Assembly: GCA_037013685.1 (NCBI GenBank)
Contig: CM072908.1
Location: 4,229,001 to 4,293,000, forward strand
Source of the DNA: Acridotheres tristis
Lineage: Eukaryota > Chordata > Aves > Passeriformes > Sturnidae
Length of the DNA: 64,000 nucleotides
Reading direction: 5' to 3'
Every line of letters starts with the position of its first letter. Positions within the stretch are counted from its first letter, which is position 1. Positions 34,936 through 45,994 of this stretch are shown one piece after another. The notes under the pieces were generated by a model. The model worked only from the letters and a program-made list of their open reading frames with translations, did not search any database and was not told where the DNA came from. Both the position numbers and the translations under genes were made by a program.

Positions 34936-37900
34936 GTCCTGCTGGTCCCCTCCAGGGGATGTTGGACAGCACAATTGCCCAGTGCCTGTGAGCATCCCAC
35001 TGCATCTGAGCAAACCTTGAAGTGGTTTTTTGGAAGGCAGACATCCCTTTAAAGAACAGCTGCAAGCAAAACGCCCGTGTGAGTCCGTGCAGGACATTAG
35101 CATTCAGGGGGTGTCACTGCTGTCCCCAGCAGTGGGGCTCAGGTAAACCTGTCCTTCACAACCAGTAACGAGTGGAAATGGAAGGCTGGAAAATCAAAGC
35201 TAAACTGTGTGTGGGCGTCTGAGTACGAAATGATAAATCTAATGGAAATATCCTTCAGCCAAACTGAGAAATCAGAGCAAGGCCTTTACTTCTGTCAACA
35301 GAAACGTGGTGGAAATTGAAGGGACAAGGCTGCCATTTCCAACTGACCATCGCCATGGAAACACCTCTCATGGAAACACTTGATGGAGCAGGATGTGGGC
35401 AGCAAGGCAGGAATGGGCAGTTGGACAAAGGACCCACTCACACTCCCAGCAGCACTTTGGGGGTTTTTAAAGCACTTTGTGTGGGTCAGGAGTGGCTGAG
35501 GGCAGGACTTCTGACACCAGGGCTCGCAGCAGGCTGTCGAGGTACTTTGGGAAGGAGATGCAAACAGAAACCTGGCCTTGATGATTCTAGATATTCTAGC
35601 TCTGTCAGTCTAACCAACTTACCAGTTTCATGTGGGAGATCTCATTGTTGTTACTCAAATAACAAAAGATTTACCAAACTGAGGCAGAGGAGCCACACGT
35701 AGGCTATAGGGAATAGCTTCATCATGTACTGTACATGTACATGTATGTGTAAGCTGTGTTTTAGGGGGTGGTATAGAAGAGCAAGGTCTTTGGAATAAAA
35801 CCAGGAAGTGCAAAATGTTTGAAGTGGCAAAGAGAAATGTCTAAGAGTATTCAGAAAGGGTGAAATGGTCAGATTTAAATGTGAGGAGGATATTTTAGGG
35901 ACAAGTTTTTCTTAGGGTAGAGAAACCACAGAGAGGGAAGCAGGGAATGGTGTTAGGTCTAGAGTGATGATGAGACAGCGAGGTAGAGTTCAGGTGATGG
36001 GGAGGAGGAAGATATCTGCAAGACAGGACTGCAGGCCTGGGAATTGTGGAAGACTGAGTACCAGCAGCAGCAGCAGAAGGCAGAAATAGCCAGGGTGTTT
36101 TAAGAAACCTGGACAGTCATATGTTTCTGTGTGCAAGTTTCCCTTGTGTTCTGAGCAGCCTTTTTGCTGGTAATTCAGATCATCTTTCATTCCTTTGCTC
36201 ATGGTGCTCAAAGTCCTGGCAGTGCTAATGAACGAGGAGCTGCTGGGTGCTATCAGAAGGTCATTTTTATTGCCTTTTCTTCAAAAGGGAAGAAAGAAAA
36301 GAAAGGTGAGACCCCAAGCTCATAAAAAGAGATTGGAGCAGCATTAGCACTCTGAGTTGTGGACCTTCCCCCAGCCTCACTTCTCTCCTTTGAGCACCCA
36401 GTGCAGCACCAGTAGCTCTGCCTGGCTGAGCTGCCTCTTGCTGCAGGCACTGTGCAGAGGGTGTGTGGCACGAGGAATGTGTTGCTGCTGTAATGCAGCA
36501 GCTTTTAGACCCCTCTATGCTATCACTGAAAAGGAAAGTGTTGAAGCAGTTCACAGCTTTCATTTAAAATTATCAGGAAATGCAGTAGGAGTCTGAACAG
36601 GAATCTGGATTAAAATCCTTTCCAGAATTTCTGCTACGCTTCAGACTTTTTTTTCCCTTTGTGTTCATATATTATGGCTATATTTAATCAAACACAGTTC
36701 TACAGTGGTTTCACTTCTTAAACCACTAAGAAGCAGGAAGGGTATGTGTGTATGCTTTTTATTAGCCTTCCTTTCATAATGCACTTTCTTCCCTATAGAA
36801 ATCTCCTTTCCTGCTGATTCATTATGTGTCAGGAAGCCAAGCGTGACATGTTAAAAGCCATCTTGATAGTGTTTTGTATTCAGTACTAACAATTCACCAG
36901 GCACAGGAGTCTTTCTTTAAAAGAGGGAGGAAGAAAATCTGCATATTGGATGTGCCAAGATAGTGGATAATTTGCATTAAGCATCCAGACATTCTTTTTT
37001 TGCAATCTGTCACCCTTCACTGGCTTTTTATTTTATAACCTTCATAGCATATGGGGAACATAAGTACCAAAAAAAAGTGGCACCACGTGGACAGAAGCTG
37101 GAGCCAGAACCCTTTAGGATCAACTGGAGCAAGGCTAGAGAAGGACCTTTCCTCAGCAGCAATTGATCCTCAATGGGACTTTGCTATGCTGGAAGGACCT
37201 GAAAATAATAGGCATGGTTCTCTAAGTACCCAGCTATAAAGTTGCCCATTATGCCTTAGCTCCTGGCTCACAGCTTGATTCAGACTTGAGAACCATTATC
37301 ATGAATACACAAACCCCAGCCGTGATTCACTTCCCAGACTTGCCCCCACGATGGGCTGCTCATCCCAGGATTTAGGAGCAGCAGGGAGCAGCTCTGCCAT
37401 CCTGCTGTAAAACAGACTTTCTGTACCCAACAACACAGACACCAGCTCACTTCTTTAGCAAAGTGTTTTTGAAGTACCCAGAAATCACTTAGTGCGAAGT
37501 TTCTCAATAATAATTACAGTTCAGTTACTTTGTGTTGTATAGCTGAAAGCATCCAAAATACTACATTCTAATCTCACTGACAATGTGTTTTTTGTAAAAA
37601 TGGTATTTGAACATCACTTATTAGACATAATATCACTGGTGACAGAACAATGTATCTTAAATAATAAAATGAATGTGAGCAGAGGTAGTGAAGTGGCAAG
37701 CGTGTCTAACTTAGATGTAATAACAGAGACTGAGTGTTAAGAGGAAATCCAAAACTGTGAATGTACAAGAAAGCAAAATCTGTTGGGTACGATAACAATA
37801 AATGTGGTCATCAAACAAACATAGAGGGACTTATTACAAAACTATCTGCAGCACTTTAAATAGTGATGTGGGGAAGAATAGTTGAAAACCCGATTTACAA

Positions 37901-39435
37901 TATTTGTGCAGGTTATCCAGCCTGGCCAATAGCAATGTGAATTCTGCAGTATAAACTAGATCAAGGTGAGATGCTGTTAGGCAAAGTGACATTAGTGGGT
38001 GATGAGGCAGTGCAGCAACAGGTAACAAAAAAAGCAATAAAACTGCTTCACAGAGCAGATCCAAGAGCTCTGTTCCACCAGCTGCGTGTGACACACTCAG
38101 TGAGCAGCATCAAAGAGGAGAACAGGAGACTGGATATGCTGCCCCTGTGACCACAGCCATTAGATGTCACAAACATCCTTTCGTTTGCTTCTGCTTTCCT
38201 TGCACGATGCTGCTTTTGGCTTGTGCCCCAGCCTCTGGCTGTACAGGAGCATCAGCCCAACCTGCTGTTGCCAGGATTTCACCCCTTCACATCAGGGACC
38301 TCCACCACGCAGGGATCTGCGTCTTCACTACAAAGCCTAAGTCCATGGGACTTTGAGCTTTGATTTTGTGTGTTCTGGTTTAAGGATTTTAGAACACACA
38401 TGCAAGGAATGTGCCTTGATAGACTATGGCAAAGATGCTCCTGAAAAGAAGCTGCCAGGACACCTTGGAAATGATGTTGTCACTGATCAGCATTTTCCAA
38501 AATCTATACGTGAGCTGTGGTGCATTTAAAGGATAAATAAATAATATGCACATATAAATTGCTCATAGAGACATTAAAGGAGACAGAAGATGCTTTAAGT
38601 CAGTTATTATGGATAAAATATTTTATAAGTGTCATTTCCATTGTAAGTCAGGTTGCAAATATCGCCGTTATAGGAAATTCTGCAACGAAAATATTCTGAG
38701 AGGGAGTGCTTATTCAAATCATGTATCTGCATGCAGTCTAGCATTCTTATTTAACTAGTTAACAGGCCCAGAGAGTTCCCAAGAAAAGAGCTTCAGTTTG
38801 CAACATGTTCTGTAACATCACCCTCCTGTCCATTTTCCCATATTACTAAAAGGTCATCCAAGTCTGAGGAGGAACTCACACAGTGTCTGTTAGTCACTCC
38901 CAAAAAATGAGTCAGCCTTCACTACTGCCACCCGGGATCTGACAATGAAGACCTGGCAGAAGGTTTGCATTTGCTTTTACTCTGGTGTATTTTTGGCTGC
39001 TGATTTTACTATAAAGCTGATTTTGTTTTCATATTAGACAGAAAAAGATTCTAAAACACTCTTTGGAATTATACTGCTTTACTTCAATGGAACCAAGTCT
39101 TCTGTTGTTTTTGGGTTTTCAGTGAAGGTTGCCTGCACTACAGAGTCATTGCAGGTGCAGAGTCCCTGTTAGCAGAAGACTGAAATAGAGCCAGATACTC
39201 CACTGAGTTTTTCCTCTATGTATACCTAATTCAGGAATTGCCCTTAGAAGCCTGTTGATGCCAAGGAGCAGAGAATAGTAAACCAGTATCCATTACTGTT
39301 GTTTTTTATAGGTCTCCTTTCAGTTCTGACAGAAAGCAGCAGGAGTGGATTTTTGCTGGTAATTTGGAGTGGCTTTTGTTGGTTTTGGCATGATTTTGAA
39401 GTTTCTGATGGGAAATTTTACTGTTCTCTTTGCAG

Positions 39436-39576
39436 TTCATGGCATCAAGTGGACATGCAGTAATGGCAACAGTAGTTCAGGGTTCTCAGTGGAACAGCTA
39501 GTGCAGCAGATCCTCGATAGCCACCAGACCAAGCCCCAGCCTCGAACACACAACTGTCTCTGCACTGGTACCTTGG
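39436..39576 (+). CDS. CAMTA1: CAMTA1 coding exon (end of CG-1 region, Cys/His segment)
   Basis: This 141-nt exon completes a split Phe codon (T|TT) and reads HGIKWTCSNGNSSSGFSVEQ through to HNCLCTGTLG. It is the segment immediately after the CG-1 core in CAMTA1 and is nearly identical to what I know of the mammalian protein. The acceptor is ctctttgcag and the donor is TTGG|gtaagt, leaving one base of Gly for the next exon. The CLC pair together with the HHKC and H residues at the start of the next exon forms a conserved Cys/His cluster. Any metal binding there is my inference. The exon lies 9.5 kb downstream of the previous CG-1 exon and 2.3 kb before the large exon. Confidence 0.97.
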
Positions 39577-41836
39577 GTAAGTACCTCAGGAGGGCACAGA
39601 GGACTCAGCTTCATCCAGTCTGGGAGCAGGATTTGTAGTACTGAAGTGATAAAAATGCTGTCTCATGAAACACTGGGACACAATGAATTCAGAGCTGACA
39701 GAAGTCTCGAGCATAAAAAGATGCAGCTGGAACTTCTGGGAAAATGTTAATGCTTTCTAATAAATGCAGTTCATACATGACCTGCTCAGAAAGGTATATT
39801 CTCTTCTCTATGTGCAAATTCTGTTACCAAAGCCTCAAAATCTTATGTTCTTCCAGCTTCACCCTCTGAATTCCTTGCCCTGCAGCTCAGTGTTTTGGAG
39901 GAGTGCTCAGGTGGTTAATTGCAAGGTGTCACTGAGATAAGACAGGTCTTATTTAGGTATCGTGAAAATACAGGTCTCTTTCCTCTTAAAGGAGATGACT
40001 TTGTTTTGGATGACAGTACAGCAGCAAGAAACAGCATCCTTAGTGTTAGCATTTCCTACAGACACTGGGAAGCTAAGTGATTCACTTTCCAATTCATCTG
40101 CTTTGGAGCTGCTCCTTTCTAGCACTTTGGTCAAATAAAGTATATGACACATTAACTAGTCTTTAGCAAAACTTATAAAGGAAAGTTGTCAGTGCTTCAA
40201 AGGGGTTTTTTTCCCCTTTTTTTCTTGAGCAGTTGCATTATACAATCAAGGCTTAAATAAGAATGATGACCTCTGAAATACCTGAGTTTGGATTAAAATT
40301 CACCCCTTAAGGCTCAGCATTTGATCCAGGCTTGCAGATCTGAACATGAATCCTTTTATTCTTCCCTTTGATGTTTTGTCTTGTGCTAAGTCTGCTCGGT
40401 GCTTTTTAACATAACAGTATTGCTTTGTTTTGTAACTGGCTTGCACATTGACACACACATTCCCAATCCCTTACTGTCATCCACAAATACAGCAGCATGA
40501 AAGCCTTTCCCTTGTTCCTGCTCATTTCTATACCTAGGAGAATAGAGAGATTTAATATTGTATTTAGTCTCAAAAGCACTATCTTGAACTACTTTAACTG
40601 ACCTCATTCAAATCTTGAACACATTATAGAGAAGTTCCCCTTGAAGGGCAAGCAACAAACGATTTAGCAAATTGCAGTGGCTACATGGTTGCTTTATGTT
40701 GCCCAGAAGATGACATTTGTAATTGTAGCCATGAGCTATAGTGAGGAGGCTTCCTTTCCCCCTTCAGTCATTCTACAGTTCTGTAATTAATGTTCTTACC
40801 TCATTCTAGAGAAAATTAATCAATTAAGGAAAGAAACATCAAAAATTCACGGGCTGCTGTTCTTGAAACAGCAAAAGCAGTCCCTGCACCAGACTTTGTG
40901 ACTAAGGTGCCTTTGCAGACAGAATTGTTTACTTCATCCTGCCTGATTACAAGCTCTCAGGAGTGCAGGTGATGTTACCTTTACAGGGCAGTAAAGATGC
41001 TGGCTGGTTTAATTCATGAAGGATTTTCTTCTGGTGGTCCTTGCTTGCACATGCTTCAGGAGCTCCAGTGCTGACCGTGTGCTCTGTGTGCTCCTCTCAG
41101 AGTACAATGTGTCTGTCAGCACAGGAATGGCTGAGAGTCAAGAGAAACACATCACCATCCTTATGGGAGGGCAAGAATGGCTAATGGGTTACTTCTTTAA
41201 TAAATTGATTGGCAACTCAAGTAAGACATAGTGATGACAGGAAGATGTAGGCAGCAGGGTGATGCCAGGGACAGGAGCATGATGTGGCATCTGTCACTTC
41301 CAGATTACTGGTCAGCATCTGTGCCCTAAGAGTGCTTGTCAAACTTCCCAACATCACCCAGCTGCACATCTGTGTTCCAGGGGCTGAGGTCTTGTCCATG
41401 GGGCAGATGGAACAGGGCCCTGTACCACAGCTGACAACAGCAGCATTTGCTCTGCGGACTTTGCACTGAGATTAGGCACATTTAAATAACTCTGAAACTT
41501 GTCATAAATGCCAATTCCCCTCTGCCTGACTGGGGCAAGGAGGAAAGGGGCGGGTGCTACATGGGGTGAGGGGTAGGGGTGCCTATGTACCTGTTTGTGA
41601 GGTTGCTGTCATTGCATCTGTGGATATGTGCATTAGACAGGACCTGTACTTCTGGAACTGGTGAGAACTTTGTTTTATTTCCAAGGTCTCTCCTGCCCTC
41701 TCATGTATGTCCTCACTCACTCTCACACATTTATGCACAAGCATAGCAGTCTATTGCTACAGCCACGAGATACACAGCTAGCGTTGTCCTAATTTTGTAT
41801 TTACTGAACCTCAAATCTTATTGTTTTCTGACACAG
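39577..41836 (+). other. CAMTA1: CAMTA1 intron before the large exon
   Basis: This 2.26-kb intron is unique sequence with no gene, no tandem repeat of note and no transposon signature that I can recognise. The acceptor region (ttgtattt...ttgttttctgacacag) has a moderate pyrimidine tract. Confidence 0.9.
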
Positions 41837-43692
41837 GGGCAGGAAGCAGTGTGCATCACAAGTGTAACAGTGCCAAACACCGCATCATATCACCAAAGGT
41901 TGAACCAAGGACAGGTGGGTACAGCACTCATTCAGAGGTACAAAATAACGATGTCTCTGAAGGCAAGAACGAGCACAGTCATGGCAAGGCCTCCAGCCGA
42001 GAGAAGAGGAATGGCAAAGTGGCGAAACCGGTGTTGCTCCATCAAAACAGCACTGAGGTTTCTTCCACCAACCAGGTGGAGGTCCCTGACACGACCCAGA
42101 ATTCTCCTGTGTCCATCAGCAGTGGATTAAACAGCGACCCAGATATGGCAGATAGCCCAGCTGTCACTGGTGTGTCCAGTATGGCTGTAGCATCAGTTAT
42201 GGGAAGTTTGTCACAAAGTGCCACCGTATTTATGTCAGAAGTCACCAGTGAAGCTGTGTACACCATGTCACCCACGTCTGGCCCAAATCAACACCTTCTG
42301 TCCTCAGATGCAGCTGCACAAGGACTGGTACTTGCTGTGAGTTCAGATGGACACAAGTTTGCTTTTCCAACAACTGGCAGTTCAGAGAGCTTGTCGATGC
42401 TACCCAGCACTGTCTCTGAGGAACTTGTGCTCTCCACAACTTTAGAAGGAAATAGGAAAATTCCGGAAACCACCATGAATTTTGACCCAGACTGTTTTCT
42501 TAACAATCCCAAGCAAGGGCAGACTTATGGTGGAGGAGGTATGAAAAATGACAGCATCAATACCAACATAAAGCAGTCACCCACAACAGAACGTAGCTTC
42601 AACTTCAATACAACCCTCACAAAAGAAATTAAAACTGAGGACACATCTTTTGAACAACAGATGTCCAAAGAAGCATTTTCCTCCACTTCTGCATCTAACA
42701 CTCTCACACTCAGTACTGGTTCAGGTTTACTTCCATCTGGAGGAGGTCTGAGCCCAAGTACCACCCTGGAGCAGATGGACTTCAGTGCCATTGACTCTAA
42801 CAAGGACTATTCTTCCAGCTTCAATCAGACCATCCAGAGCCCTCACGTCCATCAGACCCCTTCCCCCAGCTTCTTTCTGCAGGATGCCAGCAAACCTCTT
42901 CCCCTTGAGCAAAACACTCACAACAATTTGAATGACACAAGTAGCTCATTTGTGAACACGTTAGGAATCTCCAGTGTGAAAACAGAGCCCTCCTCCCAAA
43001 CCACTTCCAACTGTAATGGCACAGTGGAAACCAGAATAGAGTCCACCTCTTCTCTCCAGCTCATGCAGTTCCAAGCAAACTTCCAGGCTATGACTGCAGA
43101 AGCTGAAGTTCCCATGGAGACCTCCCAGCAGGCAGAAGGAAATGAAAATCTACTTAAATCAGGGGATCTTCAAGCCTGCAACACAGAACACTACTTGCAG
43201 CCTGAGGCCAACGGGGGTATCAGGAATGGAAATAACCTCCCTATTCTCCAAGGAAACATGGTACAAGGACTCTATCCTGTGGCCCATCCTAGCTTAAATA
43301 ACTCCTCCAACATGGAGCTTAACTTAGACCACTTTGACATCTCCTTCAGCAACCAGTTTTCTGATCTAATTAATGATTTCATATCGGTAGAAGGTGGGAG
43401 CAATGCTCTGTATGGACATCAGCTGGTATCAGGTGACAGTGCTGGACTGTCTCAGCCTGAAGACAGTAACAGAGCGACGTACAACCAGGCCGAAATGTGC
43501 ATTCCTTGTTGCAGCCCTCAGCAAGCCAACATGCAGCTGAGCAGCACGGAGAACGGAGCCAGCACCATGGCATACATGCACGTGGCTGAGGTGGTCTCGG
43601 CAGCTGCAGCACAAGGCACTTTGGGGTTGCTGCAGCAGAGTGGGCGCTTGTTCATGGTGACAGATTATTCACCAGAATGGTCTTACCCTGAG
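41837..43692 (+). CDS. CAMTA1: CAMTA1 large coding exon (transactivation region)
   Basis: This 1,856-nt exon encodes two bases plus 618 codons and is the very large exon characteristic of CAMTA1 (exon 9 in the human numbering as I recall it). It opens with GAGSSVHHKCNSAKHRIISP and ends in DYSPEWSYPE just before the donor GAG|gtaagt. The body is rich in Ser, Thr, Asn and Gln with acidic patches, as expected for the transactivation region between CG-1 and TIG. A basic stretch, REKRNGKVAKP, lies near the start and could serve nuclear import. Two perfect psi-K-x-E sumoylation consensus sites are visible: IKTE (42,628-42,639) and VKTE (42,976-42,987). The C-terminal third contains the conserved LDHFDISFSNQFSDLINDF segment, an acidic/hydrophobic motif likely to bind coactivators (inference). 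The frame runs 87 nt into the intron before a stop, but that tail is not family sequence. Confidence 0.98.
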
Positions 43693-45032
43693 GTAAGTCC
43701 AGGGCTTTTACTCACTGATGTTTACTGCTTTATCTTTGGTTGCTTTGTAAATAAGGGAACTGTTTTGTTAAAGCTTTGAAAAGGCTTTTAAAATATTTCT
43801 CTCCAAGTCAGAGCATTCAAGGCCGCTTGCATGTCTGGGTTTACTTTTAATTAAGCACTTCATTATCCTGACAGGGGCCTTTCTTCATTTAGGAAGCATC
43901 TGAACAGAAAGGTATTGTTTCATTGAAAGCCGAGTCTTTCCCACATGATGGCTTCATGGTGCTACCTAGGCCCAGTAGAGCAGTAGAGTTTGCAAACTGG
44001 AGCTGTTCCTTAAATGTGTCACTGATGTTCCTAGTAGAATAATTAAAGGCCTGCACAGCTTTAATGAATTCAGCATTTCCCTCCATCTCACTGACTTCCA
44101 AAATCAGTCACATGCCCCATAAGCTGAAAATGGCAGCAGCACAGACCTTGCGGATGTGAAGGAATGTGTGAGGAAAGAGACTGAGCCACTAATGGGAAGA
44201 AAAGGTTATTTAGAATTTTTTTAAAAAAGAAGAGAACAGGGTTTTGTTTTCGCAGGCCTCCGAGCCCTGTTGTGTCTGTACGGAGGTGTGCAGTAGCTGC
44301 TCAGGGCCGCTCTCCCTGTCCCCGCAGCGCAGTCCGGTTCCCGGGGGTGCGGCCCCTCGAGGGCGATCATTCCGGGCATTCCCGGCCTTCACCGAGGGGC
44401 TGCGGGACGGCCGAGCTCGGCGGGCCCGGGCCGGTACCGGGAGGGGCCGCACCAGGCCGAGGGCGGTACCGGGACGGGAGCGGTAGCGGGTTAGGAGCGA
44501 CACCGGCAGGAAGCGGCACCAGGCCGAGAGCGGCACCGGCCCGAGAGCGGCACTGGGCCGAGAGCGGTACCGGTGGCCCCGTTCCCGGTGCCGCTGCCCG
44601 TGCCCGGCTGTGCCGCTGCCCGTTCCCGGTGCCCGTGCTCGGATGAGTCGCTGCCTGTCCCCGGTGCCGGTGCCAGTGCCGGTGCCCGTGTCCGGCTGTG
44701 CCGCTGCCCGTGCCCGCTGCCCGTTCCCGGTGCCCGTGCCCGGCTGTGCCACTGCCCGTGCCCGCTGCACGTCCCCGTTCCCGGTGCCGATGCCCGGCTG
44801 TGCCGCTGCCCGTGCCCGGTGCCCGTTCCCGGTGCCGGTGCCGCTGCCCATGCCCGGCTGTGCCGCTGCCCGTCCCCGTTCCCGGTGCCGGTGCCCGGCT
44901 GTGCCGCTCCCCCGGCGGCCGCCCGAGGGCAGCACGGCCGCGGGGAAGGGGCGGCGGGCGCATTCGGCCGCGCTCCTCCCCAGCCGTGGCCTCTCCTGTC
45001 ACGGTTGGGTCTCTCCCTTTTTTCCCTCACAG
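43693..45032 (+). other. CAMTA1: CAMTA1 intron with GC-rich array before the TIG exon
   Basis: The first 500 nt are ordinary unique sequence. From about 44,270 the intron turns extremely GC- and CpG-rich and becomes a minisatellite (annotated separately) that ends close to the acceptor at 45,032. No gene is recognised here. The open frames on both strands follow from GC content and hexamer periodicity. Confidence 0.9.
44440..44925 (+). repeat. GC-rich minisatellite with hexamer substructure
   Basis: There are two adjoining families. From 44,440 to about 44,575 are units of roughly 20-22 bp around GCCGAGAGCGGCACC. From about 44,576 to 44,925 are repeats built on the hexamers CCCGTG, CCGGTG and GCCGCT, with a GGCTGTGCC anchor recurring near 44,606, 44,693, 44,741, 44,795, 44,855 and 44,897. 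The anchor spacings are mostly multiples of six. The region is CpG-dense and lies about 100 nt upstream of a conserved TIG exon. Confidence 0.9.
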
Positions 45033-45159
45033 GGAGGAGTAAAAGTCCTGATTACCGGCCCGTGGCAGGAAGCCAGCAATAATTACAGCTGTCTGTTTGA
45101 TCAGATCTCAGTGCCTGCATCTTTAATTCAGCCAGGGGTACTGCGCTGCTACTGCCCAG
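45033..45159 (+). CDS. CAMTA1: CAMTA1 coding exon (TIG/IPT domain, first half)
   Basis: This 127-nt exon starts in phase 0 with GGVKVLITGPW and ends at RCYCP plus one base before the donor CCAG|gtaagg. It is the first half of the TIG/IPT domain, an immunoglobulin-like fold that in CAMTA proteins lies after the transactivation region and is thought to contribute to non-specific DNA contact or dimerisation. The ITGPW motif and the CLFDQISVPASLIQPGVLRC stretch are diagnostic. The acceptor follows a clean tract (ctctcccttttttccctcacag). The exon lies only about 100 nt downstream of a GC-rich hexamer repeat array, an unusual setting for a conserved exon. Confidence 0.97.
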
Positions 45160-45859
45160 GTAAGGAGCACTGCTCTCCTACAGCTGGAGCCTCATTATGT
45201 CATACACCCGTACAAAAGTGCTTAGGCATTGAGAAGATGTTTCCTTTTTCTTTGGCCAATTTAGTGTGAAAACAGAAATTTTGCATCTTGATACATCACA
45301 ACAGATCACAACAAATACTCTTTAGAATCTCTGAATTAACTTGAAAATAATTATTTGAAATAATTTAAAATAATTCTCAATATTCCTTTCGTTTTGAAAG
45401 AGCAGATTAAAGAGTAGCTGTTATTCAGGGGTGCACTCACTGCTCTGCTGGCTCGATTTGCCTACTCTTTGCCCTTTGCCACCTCTGACCTCCCCACAGA
45501 GATTTTCAGTAGTGATTGCCCTCAGTATATGACTTCAAGTGAATGCAGAATAACTTGGTTTCATTGCTAGGCTCCAGGTTTCCACTGGAAATGCGATGAG
45601 GCTGCTCAGTCTTTAAAAACGCATGTGATTCTGCCTTTGCCAGAACAACCCATTAGATGACTCTTAAGCTTAAAAATCTCCATGTTTGAATATACCAACT
45701 GGTATTTTGGACTTTTGAATTGTATAGTCACAAAAATACTGTGTTAAGCAGCCTGTCTCTTTACCTGCTCTCAGCCCAATACTTAGCACATGGGGGTAAT
45801 TCCTAGCTGGGGCTTTCTGTGGGGAGTTCTCTGTCTGACAACACGTACTTTCCTTTTAG
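45160..45859 (+). other. CAMTA1: CAMTA1 intron within the TIG domain
   Basis: A 700-nt intron of unique sequence splits the TIG/IPT domain. Apart from a short AT-rich stretch near 45,340-45,380 I see nothing notable in it. Confidence 0.92.
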
Positions 45860-45994
45860 CTCATGACACTGGGCTTGTGACTTTGCAAGTTGCCTTCAAC
45901 AATCAGATCATCTCCAATTCTGTGGTATTTGAATATAAAGCCAGAGCTCTGCCAACCCTGCCTTCCTCCCAGCATGACTGGCTGTCCTTGGACG
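45860..45994 (+). CDS. CAMTA1: CAMTA1 coding exon (TIG/IPT domain, second half)
   Basis: This 135-nt exon completes Ala (G|CT) and reads HDTGLVTLQVAFNNQIISNS, then VVFEYKARALPTLPSSQHDWLSLD. The VTLQVAFNNQ and VVFEYKAR strands finish the TIG/IPT fold. The acceptor is tttccttttag and the donor is GACG|gtaaga. The one-base remainder is completed by the next coding exon 12.5 kb downstream to give LDDNQF, matching the CAMTA1 junction. The intron it opens contains a CpG island at about 49.6-50.7 kb that may be an internal promoter. Confidence 0.97.

Larger units (their letters stand above)
29926..39435 (+). other. CAMTA1: CAMTA1 intron between CG-1 exons
   Basis: This 9.5-kb intron has no recognised gene. 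Two TGCATG (RBFOX-type) motifs lie shortly after the donor (30,077-30,082 and 30,155-30,160). A run of 13 C occurs at 33,122-33,134. The notable part is the low-complexity cluster at 34.38-34.93 kb (A-rich, CCCGGT hexamers, GGA repeat, CpG-rich patch), annotated separately. The remainder is unique noncoding sequence in which I see nothing else. Confidence 0.85.

Noticed and set aside
34323..35103. Frames with acidic Glu-rich (plus) or Leu-rich (minus) stretches, looking like a membrane or acidic protein
   Set aside because: The Glu/Leu runs are the two strands of a GGA microsatellite and the dipeptides come from the CCCGGT array. No conserved domain or gene structure was found.
43693..43779. 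Alternative CAMTA1 C-terminus by read-through after the large exon
   Set aside because: The strong donor and exact junction with the TIG exon show normal splicing. There is no polyadenylation signal close by, and the tail is not conserved family sequence.
44210..45269. Long frames on both strands through the GC-rich array (up to 241 codons)
   Set aside because: They are explained by the hexamer period and GC content. The only real coding part is the TIG exon, which starts at 45,033 in one of the plus frames.
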